Below, piece by piece: positions 12,401 to 24,400 of a DNA stretch of 64,000 nucleotides; positions within the stretch are counted from its first letter, which is position 1, and each line of letters begins with the position of its first letter. Below the pieces are notes generated by a model, which searched no databases, was not told the origin of the DNA, and saw nothing but the letters and a program-made list of their open reading frames with translations. The translations under genes and the position numbers were made by a program. The DNA lies in assembly GCA_944548615.1 (NCBI GenBank), contig OX155957.1, positions 8,035,597 to 8,099,596 of the forward strand, given 5' to 3'. Origin of the DNA: Micropterix aruncella. Lineage: Eukaryota; Arthropoda; Insecta; Lepidoptera; Micropterigidae.

Positions 12401-15400
12401 GATGGACTACCTCACTCACTCGTCACGATTCAATACCTTACTCACTCATTACGATTCACTACCTCACTCACTCATAATGATTCACTAGCCACCCACTCAT
12501 CGTGATTCACTACTTCACTTACTCATCAGGACTCACTACCTCTTTAACTCACAACGATTCATTACCTCACTCACTCATAACGATTCACTACTTCACGTCG
12601 CAGATTTCCGCCACCACGTAACTCCAACTGGTAAGGTTTTTGCGCTGACGCCGCTGGTATGTGGTGGTCCGCCCACCGGTGTGGGCGCCCGGCTGTGTCT
12701 GACGTCGGTGAAGTTTCTCCGATTTTTCCAGGCGCTACTTTTTTCAGAGTCCATACGCCACGGAGAGTACTTCCAGCACTCTTAGCTCATCTAGTCTTTG
12801 CAGCTTTACTTCTAAGTCCTTTTTTTGCATCTGGATAGCCGTTGCGGCTTTGACTCCTTTAAGTCTACGCTGTACCTCTGTTTATTTTTGGCCGCCCTAA
12901 GTTCCTCCTCCTGACTTCTCGCTTCTGACTCCAGATTTTTTTTCTCCACGGCCACTTTGCCTCTCTTTCCTCTTTGGAGGTTTCCCTCGCCTCCTGCAGT
13001 CTCTCGCTCCTTCGGCTGCTTTCAGTCCAGGCACCGTAGTCATGCCTCGATATATCTGCTTTTTCCTTTGACGATGCGTTTTTCAACGTTTTTTTTTGTT
13101 ATAACCTCAAATTACTTATCTACCGTGTTTTGAAGAAACACGGCAGAATCCACCAAAACCCTAAGGAATGAATGTAAAAGGACGCCACCTTACTTTTAAA
13201 GACAAAGAAGGAAACTAGTTTAAACAAAAAAGATACCCGAAAGAAATTTTGAAAAAAGAAAAAAAAAGAAGTTAACCTCAAAAAAAACTATCTCAGAGAG
13301 TGGGCTAAATATTAATGGGCATTGGGTTTGGCCCACAGAAAATCCTTTTCCTACAGACGCACAAAAAATAAAAAAAACAGCCGTGTATGTGAAAAGTTCG
13401 CGTTTAATCCATTTAAACTCCACGGCGACCCTCCCGTCGTGTTGATGTACTTTTACGGCGTGCAATCAGCCAACATGTCACCGCTCAAGAATTGAGGGTT
13501 ATTTTTATTTCCTTTTCCACGTGAAGACAAAAATCCCGCTGCAATTAAAAGGTGAGGTGAAATCCTCACATTTGGTGATGATTTACGTCACATTAGCAGC
13601 AATATTGTACAAAAAAACAGAGGTGCCCACAAACTGCGATCAATAGAAAAAATCCGGTAAAATCGCGAGGATCTTATATGAAAAGCTACCCAAAAGGAAA
13701 TTAAATGCTTACCAGATAAGTCACTCACACTTCACATAACATTTTTTTCCGCCAGGCGGTTAATCTACGGCCTTTTCCTTTACGGCGGTTGCCAATCCTC
13801 ACGCCCGAACCGGTGCGACCGTCTCTCAGCCATGTTGAATCGAAATAGAACGATCTCGAAGCGGAAGTCGCCGAAAATTACGTCAAAACAGCGTGAACAC
13901 CGTTAAATTGAGAAGAAGGAAAAGGCCAAAACAGCGGCCTCGACCAATCACGTGAGAGCTCGGCTTCAGCCAGTTGACAGGCGCGAAGTTTCGACTTTCG
14001 CAAATTTAGGTTATATCTGTCAAAGTATGGAAGGAATGCACGCGAAATCGCGAAAAAACACCAGGAAACATAAAAAACAATAGGAAACCATGAAAAAACA
14101 GTTGCAGCGAACATAATCAGCACAAAGGCGCGAAAACAAAACAACAAAATATGCGGTTTTTGTTACAGCCCCCTCCAAAAAAAGAAATCGGAAGAGCCAA
14201 CGAACGATTTCAGACGAATCGTCCCGATTCAATTTCTCCTACTATAGGATAACAAAAACGCCAAAGCATCAACTATCAATAACGAAAACTCCATGTTTAA
14301 TCACTTGTAGAAAAAAAACTCTCCCTCTCTTAGGGAGGAAATGACCCAATTGGGACATAAGAAAATACTAAAACAAAAAAACAACTTTTCCTCGTTAACT
14401 ATGAGTGAAAACCTGATAGGTAAGTTACTGCGAAGGTCAACTGCCATTTTCAACTCTCTCTACCGAACCGTAGAGGAAAAACAAAATTACTACAGCAAAA
14501 AGAATTACAAAGTCACGGACGCACAAGGCCCATGTTACCAGAACAAAAATCAATAACCGGTGTCCTAACCTCCGTAACAAAACCAACTCTACTCACTGAA
14601 GGAGCACCGAACAACTTCCAAGCAATCAAGCACAAAACTTGTTGTGGACAAAAATAAATACAATGACTATATGGTTAGACCTCGACATAATTTATACCTA
14701 CTAGGGAATGTGAATACGGTCCATTACTGCCTTAGATACCATCTCCTTGCATACTTCCCTCTCACGATACCTATTCAAACCACAGTGGTGCTAGTCAAGA
14801 TTCCTAGCACGACTGATCACAAACACAATGATTTCAGTGATAGTAACCAATCGGTACCACACCTTTGTAAAGGACAAAACATTAGAGTCGAACTAGTCAG
14901 ACTACTATGAAAACTTTTCAGATGGATGTTAACGAGAGAAAAAAAGAGTAATAAAACAAAACTATCCAGAACCTTGAGGATTTAATTTGAAATCCTTAAT
15001 ATGCCAGGAACCTATATTCTTCCCTTTAGCATTTTCTAACTCGTACACCAACGCAGAGAGTTTTTTAATTATTTTACATTTTTCATATTTTGGGGCAAAT
15101 TTGGAAATGTAATAATTCCCAGCATTACTTAGATAATAAGTCTTTTTATAGATCATATCGCCTACTTGAAATTCCGCATGACGGTGTTTACGATCATTAA
15201 ACTTTATTATGTGCATGTAATTTTACCAATTTCTGCCGCACTACATGAAAAATGTTAGATAATTCACTCAAATTTTGAGCGTAAGACAACCTACTACCAA
15301 AAATAACCTCTGCTTGAGATTCCGGCGTCTGAGCATAAAAAGAACCATTCATAATTGGTTCACGACCATGGACTAGCAAAAATGGACTGAACCCTGTTGA

Positions 15401-18400
15401 TTCCGAGACTGCCGCGTTAATGGCCATCTGAATTTCAGAAAGATAGAGATCCCAGCTGCGATGATCGTCTTTTACACACAACGATAACGCAGTGACCACA
15501 CTACGATTCTGACGTTCAGTTGGATTAACTTGAGGGCAATATTTCGGGTTTAAATATACTTTTGTAATGTTATATTTCGCAATCAGTTCAGTGAGCTCCC
15601 TACCGATAAACTGTTTTCCGTTGTCTGAAATTAAATACTGCGGAACACCATAGCGAAGGAATACATTATGTTCAACGACATAACTTACAAGTTTACTGTT
15701 AGCACGTATTAACGGAAAAAGTAGACAGTATTTGCTAAAACAATCTGTCACCACGAGAATATGCATATTTCTGTTCCTCGTCATCGGATAAGGACCCAAC
15801 AGATCGACCGAGACCATTTGGAACGGGAAGGCACAGGACTTAGGATTTCCTAGCTGACCCAACGGGGAAATATTCGAATGTTTGTATTGCTGACATGTTT
15901 CACATTTAGAAACAAAATTAACTACGTCTCCGTGTAAATTAGGCCAAAAGTAACGAAGACAAAGACGACGGTGTGTCTTAAAAATTCCAAAATGCATAGC
16001 CAAATCAGACTCATGATTTCCTCGGATAAGCTTTTCTCTAAGCTGCAACGGAACAACTAACTTCCAATCGTAACAACTGGTGAGTTGATACTTGCTTTTA
16101 GAGTACCTAAACAATTCATTGTCCTTAATCTGGAAATTTGGATATCCAGCGGGATTTTCAGACACTGCCTTAAACAAATCATTGTACCATGAGTCGGAAA
16201 CAACAGACAGAGAGGAAACGGGAAGCAACCGAGATAACGTGTCAGGAACCACATTATCGACACCTTTCTTGTGGACAGTCTCAAAATCAAAAGCAGATAG
16301 ACGAATACCCCATCGAGCCAGACGGCCGGTAGGATTTTTAAGCGCAAAAACCAACGTAAGCTGGCATGATCTGTAAAGATAGTGAATTTGGGACCGCCCT
16401 CCAAGTAACCGCGAAAATGCTCGACAGCATGAATAACACTTAATGCTTTGCGTTCGGTCGCCGAATATCGCGGCTCAGCGGGTAAAAGTGTTCTACTCGT
16501 GAAAGCGATAGGATGATCGACGCCATCCACTTCCTGGGTTAAAACTTCGCCTAAACCGTACAACGATGCATCGCAATGAAGAGCGAACGGTTTTGAATAA
16601 TCCGGACAGACCAAAATCGGACTAGAAACTAAGGCCGATTTCAGTTTTTGAAATAAGGGATTTGCCAAAAGGCAGACGATAAGTCGATAGAAGATAAATA
16701 ATTTGCATCTCTCAAACTGTCCAAGATAGTAGTAATTCTCGGCAGGGGATACGCATCCGGTTTCGTAATAGAATTCAGCTTCCTGCTATCGAGACAGAAA
16801 CGAAGAGTACCATCTGACTTTGGAACAAAAATTGTTGGATTATTCCAACCCCCTGAACTAGGTTCGATAACACCTAACTCTATCAACTTCTTCATTCAAC
16901 AGCGCCAATCTAGCTGGAGACAACGGATAGTAACGCTGTTTCACTGGAGGATGATCTCCAGTATCAATAACCTGGGACAACAAATTAGTATGACCGAGAC
17001 CTTTGACTTCGGAAGAAATTTTTTCAAAATTATTGATCATTCTGTCTGCTAGCGATCGCTGGTCTCCAGTCAATGAAGCAAAAGGCCGCAAGGCCCTCAC
17101 TTCATTGACTCGATGCCAAACAATTGCATCGCCAGACTCAAACTTGACGAATTTTAATATTTCCAGAGCCAACTCAAATTCTCGGACAAAATCTATTCCC
17201 AAAATAAGGGAAGTACCTATATCTGGAGCTACAACGGCTCGAATAACCTGGCAACGATTATTGAATTTAAAAGGAAGAAACATAGACCCAATCGTCTTAA
17301 CCGAACTTGCATTAGCAGTGGATAAAGTCACCAACGGAGACTTATTAAGAGTAAAACCGATATCAACTAAATATTTATGTGAATCAGCACCCAAAATCGT
17401 TACACTCGATCCAGTGTCGGGTAATCCACAAACAGTTATATCACCAAGTGAGACTTCTAAGAAAAGGCGACGGTTATCTTTCTCATTTGCAAACAATATC
17501 GAGGCAGAATGTAGAAAATCCTCTATTCTGCCCCGCCTTTCGAGTTTTTTGGCTCTGAAACCGGGGAATTACCAGGCCGGTTATTCTTAGAACATTCCGG
17601 ACAAGTGGCTACCGTGTAGTTAAACCTGCCACAACGATAGCAATATTTAGAATGGCCATGATGTGTGCCACCGCGTTAACCACGCGAACTATTATTTGCT
17701 CCTTGGTCATAATTACCAGAAGACGAATTACCATAAGAAAAATCATTACGGGAAAATTTTCCACGATTAAAACCGCTACGATGGAAACCACCGTGATTAA
17801 GACCACCACGATTAAACCCACCACGATTGGATGGACCAGCAGAAGAAACTTTACATTCTTTTAACTTCTGGACAACTTTCACTTCCTCCGTCGCACATTT
17901 TGTAGAAGACTCGTCGACAGCATATACTGCTTTCGAGCCAGAAGGCTTGACCTTAGCTTGTGCAGGAGTGGCTGCATTAGATGCGTTCATACGCTGTTGT
18001 GCATTCTTAACTTTTTTCCCTAATCGCAGAAGTTCGTCGATTGAATTTATATCAACTAGCATGAAATGTCGTTGGTAAGAAATGGAGATATTTGAAAGGA
18101 TAATTCCTAACTGTTCCTCGCCAGACAATGGCCTTGACAACCTGTTGAAATAACCTAACATGACTGAAACAAAAATATGCATCCTCTCGTCCGACTTTTG
18201 TTTACGTCCCCGTACAAATGACAAAACTTCAGCATCGTAATTCAAACTCCCAAAATCGGAACGGAGTGCAGCAACTAACTGCTTCCAACTGGAAATGCTC
18301 GAAGCTCTAGCACGGTACCAACTGAGCGCCTGTTTCTGGAATAGCTCACAAGCCGACTTCAGCATCTGGCATCCGAGATATTACGCGAAAAGCTAATTTC

Positions 18401-21400
18401 ATCCAATCGTTCTAAGAACTCTACCACACAGGAATCGCCGTCAAACGTAAAACCAAGATTTAATGGTTTGAGAATGCGTTCGTCCGAAATGACAAAGTTA
18501 TTGTCCAAAGGAACTGGTTTCGTATCAACATGCTGTATATACGGAGCTGACGTCACTTCAGAATTTCTGCCCAAAGGAACCACCTCAGGACCAAGCAAAT
18601 GCATAGCTGGACATGACTTCTCACCCTCGTGTAATGAAGTAGAAGGCATCGGAAGAACTACAGGATTTGGTAACGGGCTAGGCGAACGAACAATATCTAA
18701 ATATTTTTCTAACAAAACGACAATTTCCAAAACTTCATCCTTTAAAGTATCTAATAATTTCTTGGAGTCTGAATTAGCAGGATTTATACGTGAAACTCTA
18801 TGAAAGATATGTGCAGTTTTAGTGCTAATTCGTTTATATAAAAGTTTCTGTTTGTTATTTATAAATTCCTCTATAAGTTCTTGAAGACATGAAAGTCTAA
18901 TCGAACATTCCTGAAACTCGGAATCTGGATCTAAATCCGTTGAGGAAATTGATTCAGCGGGAAATTCCCTTAAGAGTGAATAAAACTGCTTCCTCATTGC
19001 TTCAACATTGGTTGGAGTGACCTCACGAATCGTGAACTCATAATCGAGTTCTGCCTTTACCAAATGTGACGCAGCATAATACACTAGCGCTGGTCAAGCC
19101 ATCATGTATATATATTTTTTTTAAATCCCACCAAAAAAAATTAAAACCAAAAGAAAATAAAAAAATAATAAGGAACGGACCAACTTTTTTAACTGCTTGC
19201 GGCACCTCTGTTTTATTTGGCTGCTTACCTCACCAGGATATGTTGCCTTCACATCTTGAAATTAACAAAAAAATAATTAATATAATACTAACAAACTTAA
19301 ACGGCAAGCGTAAAACTTTTTCGCGGAAACCGCCTTAAAATAACAAACAATCTGCTGCTAAGCAACGCCAAGTATTAAAACAATAATTAATATATTGCCT
19401 TTAAATCTAAGATTCTGACAAAAAAATATAGTAACCATAAAAAACGGCAAGTACAAAATACTTCTTCGCGGTAACCGCTTTAAATTACAAAAAAGACAAA
19501 GCTGCTAATGCCGCCAAAAACTGCAAGTACACAATACTGCTTATATTAATGACAAAATATGCTGCTCAATACAAAAAACAAAAAGACGGTGCTTACAAAC
19601 CTCTTTCACGGTAATCGCTATGAATAAAAATTACATTTTAAAAAAAAACTAAAAAAAATGCTTATATTTTTTTTGTACAATTTCTAAACAATGTGCTTAA
19701 AAAATCGTGCTTCAATGGCTGAGGAAAAGAATATTCTGACAGCCAAAATCCAATTTATAGGCCTAACGTTGGAGCGCTAATTTTATAACCTCAAATTACT
19801 AATCTACCGTGTTTTGAAGAAACACGGCTGAATCCACCAAAACCCAAAAGAATGAATGTAAAAGGACGCCACCTTACTTTTAAAGACAAAGAAGGAAACT
19901 AATTTTTAAAAAAAAATACCCGAAAGAAATTTTGAAAAAAGAAAAAAAGGAAGTGAACCTCAAAAAAAAGCTATCTCAGAGAGTGGGCTAAATATTAATG
20001 GGCATTTGGTTTGGCCCACAGAAAATCCTTTTCCTACAGACGCATAAAAAATAAAAAAAACAGCCGTGTATGTGAAAAGTTCGCGTTTAATCCATTTAAA
20101 CTCCACGGCGACCCTCCCGTCGTGTCGATGTACTTTTACGGCGTGCAATCAGCCAACATGTCACCGCTCAAGAATTGAGGGTTATTTTTATTTCCTTTTC
20201 CACGTGAAGACAAAAATCCCGGTGCAATTAAAAGGTGAGGTGAAATCCTCACATTTGGTGACGATTTACGTCACATTAGCAGCAATATTGTACAAAAAAA
20301 ACAGAGGTGCCCACAAACTGCGTTCAATAGAAAAAATCCGTTAAAATCGCGAGGATCTTATATGAAAAGCTACCCAAAAGGAAATTAAATGCTTACCAGA
20401 TAAGTCACTCCCACTTCACATAACAATTTTTTCCGCCAGGCGGTTAATCTACGGCCTTTTCCTTTACGGCGGTTGCCAATCCTCACGCCCGAACCGGTGC
20501 GACCGTCTCTCAGCCATGTTGAATCAAAATAGAACGATCTCGAAGCGGAAGTCGCCGAAAATTACGTCAAAACAGCGTGAACACCGTTAAATTGAGAAGA
20601 AGAAAAAAAGGCCAAAACAGCGGCCTCGACCAATCACGTGAGAGCTCGGCTTCAGCCGGCTGATAGGCGCGAAGTTTCGACTTTCGCAAATTTAGGTTAT
20701 ATCTGTCATATGGAAGGAATGCACGCGAAATCGCGAAAAAACACCAGGAAACATAAAAAACAATAGGAAACCATGAAAAAACAGTTGCAGCGAACATAAT
20801 CAGCACAAAGGCGCGAAAACAAAACAACAAAATATGCGGTTTTCGTTACATTGTAATTTTTAATCCGGACCGAAGGACCACTTATGGTTGTCCACTCGTG
20901 TTCCAATTTTTTTCGGCCATTCGTGAATAGTCGCGGTATTTTTAAGAAATAAATGGATAGTCTATTTTTAATGCGTTGTTATTATACGCTTCAATCGCTT
21001 CAGCGTAAAGATCGAAGACGACTCGGGGCAATTATAATACGACGATACGCGAGCGCGGCGATTTGAAATCATCGGGTCTCTCCGGGCGGCTTTTCTAAAC
21101 CCGCAACCGGGAGAAGGTCCTTTTCGCGATTCGCGTAAAACGCTCGCCCCGCATCGGACCGTCCGCACTCGGGACGCTCGGGTCCTTTCGTCTCTCGACG
21201 CTCGATAACGGCGCCGGCCTTCCGGGTCGGGGCGGCGTTTCGGCGTTCGGGGTCGTTTTCGCCGACGCGAAGGACGGCGCGTTCGCCGGCCGCTCCGGAA
21301 CCTCGTCCGGGTCTACGCTGAGGTTCGACGTTCGCTTCCCTGCGCAGTACGAGAACTGCCTGCGCAAGTTCCGCGCGCACTACGACGTGGAGGGCCTGGT

Positions 21401-24400
21401 GTGGGTGGCGCGCGCGCACGCGCTGGCGGGCGGCGCGGCGGGCGCGGCGGGCGCGCGCGCGGCGCTGCTGCGCGCGCGGCGCGTGCAGCCGCAGGAGCCC
21501 ACGCTGCTGCACAACGCGGCGCTGGCGCTGCGGCGGCGCGCGGCGCACGCGCTGCGCGGCGAGCGCGCGCCGCTGCCCGTGGTGCTGCGCGCCGTGCGCG
21601 AGCTGGCCGTGAGCCTCGCCTACTTCCGCCACCTGGCCGCCGCCGCCGCGCCCGGCACGCCCGCCGGCACGCCCGCCGCCACGCCCGCCGCCGCCGACCC
21701 GGACGACCTCGGTGAGAACCGCTTTACTTTTTTCCCATGCTATTATACATTTATAATACGCGCCGCCGCATTTTGAAGCGAAACGAGTAAACTAAATTCG
21801 GAAAACAATACTAATAGACAAACTAAATACCCAAAAATTAAACGTCCGCGTACAGGCGCAGAAAAAAAATAAAATCATCTGAACGAAAGATTTTATATAT
21901 ACTGCAGAAGAGCCGACTCGCAAAAGAACCGATTCTATGCGAGTGCACAAGCGACCGATGGATCGCTCCGGGAGCACCCGGACTCTAGTAACCGGCTCCT
22001 CGGAATGAAATCACTCGACAGTGGGGCGATGGAGCCGAAGGAAGTAGCCGGCTCGTCAGAATGGAACGGCTAGTCGGTGTGATATTTGTCAGATTCAAAT
22101 ATGGAGTAGAAACCGCTCTTCTGAATCTACTTTGCTAATAAAACGAATTTGGGAATGGTCTCCGACTAGTAGCAGGATTGATCCATTACTAGTACGTGTA
22201 CACTTCATTATCCATTATTTCAAAATTTGGATTTTCAGACACCGCCATTGTTGGTTACGAATCATTATAACTTGTCCAGAATCACATTCTAGACACCTTA
22301 CTTGTAGACGATCTCCAAATCGAAAACAGGTAATGGATACTTTAACTCACCAGACGACGTGTCAGATTCTTGAGGCTCAAGAACCAATGCAAGCTGGCGT
22401 GGTCCGTACAGATAGTGGATTAGGAACCCCTTTCCAAGGTGGGGAATTTTTATGAGTGATCCGAGATAAAGGAGCAACTATACTCAAAATATTCTGAATG
22501 AACTGATGATATCCGCCTGACATATTTTATAAGTCTTTACCATTTTGGAAGTCTTTACTAAGTACCAATTGGAAAATTGAGAATACATTTTTAAAATATT
22601 AGAAAGTTCAACGTACAATAGATGATCTAAAACTTTGTTTAAGAAAAATATATGTTATTTAAACGTATGATGCCACATATATAATATCGCGTAAAAACTT
22701 TGCTAGGAATGATCGAATAATTTCTCCACCGGCTTTAGCATACGGGCCGGCGAGTTGCGCAACTCGAACGTGGACACCGTCATTTGCAAGAATTTGCATT
22801 ATGGAATGTCGAAACTCGAGAAGGATCTGAAGGAATTTGTCAAGAGGCCGACCGGTCGATGGACGTCGAGTAATTAATGTCTCGCAAACTATATAGGATA
22901 GCGGCGACGCTCGGAATCGAAATGGATAGGCGCCTGGCTTTTTAATGTAATTTGGCTCTCTTTTATCGACGCGGAAACGAAGAGTACCTCGGGAACGATG
23001 GTTTCCGTGAAGTTTGTATTATCGCGTACGATGCGCCGAGCGTAATTCGATGCCGTCGAGCATTTTCGTCCTCGGAAGACGGTATCCAATTCGCTATTTT
23101 TACGGACCGCGCCGGCGTACGTCGGATTTCAAACGCGGCGACCGGACCGTTGCGAACGCGCTTACACTTCGGCGATGCGACGTTGTGAAATCCTGGAAGA
23201 AATGGCACCGTCGCGGCGGGTTTTATCCGATATTTATCGGATAGCCTCGAGTGCGTTTACGCATCGCGCTCGCGGGATGATCTTCGGGAAACTGGATTCT
23301 GGATTCCAAAATCTTCTGGATTCCAAACTGCACTTTAACCTTCACATTGATAAGATCGTAGCTAAGGCTTTTAAACAACTTGGACTGATTCTGCGCATAA
23401 GTAAACCTTTTGCCAGAGGCAACACCATTAAAATACTCTACAATGCATTTGTTCGTAGTGTCCTAGAATTCGGAAGTGTAGTTTGGAGTCCCTAGTATGC
23501 TGTTCACGTAGATAGGATTGAGAGGGTACAAAAGAAATGTATAAAAACATTGGACTTTCGGACAGGTAGCCTCTGCACCGATTACTCAGAGAGAGTAACA
23601 ACACACAAAATGCATTTTCTGTATTCAAGACGAAAATTCTTAGACAGCATTTTCTTATATAAAATTATTCATAACCACATCAAATCTGCACCCCTTTTGG
23701 AAAAAAATCTTTTTAAAATCCCGCGGTCTTCCTCCTCACGTTCAAAAGATACTTTCTATATTCCCTCTTTTCATTCAAACTACGCAAAAAATACCTTCTT
23801 CAGACGCTCTTGCATGTGTTATAATGAAGTTTTGAACGACATAGATATATTCTCAGTGTCATTAATTACTTTTAGGAAACAATTGAGTGATTTGTTGTTG
23901 CATTAGTTTTAGTTTACAGCCAATAATTTAGGTACTCGTACTAAATGAAAACAGTTCGATCCGACTAGACATTTACATTGTTGTGGCTACATTTACAAGT
24001 TTTGTTAAAATTAATGGTAATGTAGGTCTATTTGTTTAAGTGTATTTGTAAAAACATTTGTTTATGACTGTTTTTTACCTAAATAAAAAAAAAAAAAAAA
24101 AAAAAAAAGAAACTGGGATCTTCGGGGTACTGGAAACTGAGACCCTAGAGATCAGATTGCGGAGCTCCGTTCGCGGCGTTCGTCGTTCGATCGCCTATCC
24201 TTTGTCTGCGTTTAATTGTCGTAAGGCCGTTTCTGTTTCTGCGTCTAATAGTATATGTTGCGTTCCCGTCAGCGGCGGCGGCGGCGGCCCCCCTGGCGCG
24301 CGGCGCGGCGGGCGGCGCGGCGCTGGAGGCGCGCGGCTGCGCCGACCTGCTGTCGCAGGCGCAGTACCACGTGGCGCGCGCGCGGCGCCAGCACGACGAG

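Larger units (their letters stand above)
13100..20850 (-). mobile_element. Ty3/gypsy LTR retrotransposon, defective, 7.75 kb
   Basis: Two LTRs of about 1068 bases (13100-14167, 19784-20850) bound an internal region read on the minus strand. The 4-bp target duplication is TTGT (13096-13099 and 20851-20854). On the minus strand the LTR starts TGTAAC and ends GGTTATA; a purine tract GGAGGGGGC precedes the 3' LTR, and a primer-site-like GCGCTCCAACG follows the 5' LTR. Order: gag, zinc knuckle, protease, reverse transcriptase start, RNase H, integrase, C-terminal integrase domain. Several frame breaks and a deletion in the reverse transcriptase make it non-functional. The LTRs differ at only a few percent by eye, so the insertion is young. 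It inserted into the 13.4-kb CTR9 intron, antisense to the gene. Confidence 0.93.

Noticed and set aside
12297..12596. CRISPR array
   Set aside because: Units are contiguous 26-mers without unique spacers, in an insect intron.
13878..14232. Hydrophobic proteins encoded in the LTR
   Set aside because: The same frame is present in both LTRs and runs across the LTR edge; LTRs normally do not code.
21069..21632. 187-codon minus-strand frame
   Set aside because: It is the antisense of the GC-rich CTR9 exon and its intron; long stop-free antisense frames are expected at this composition.
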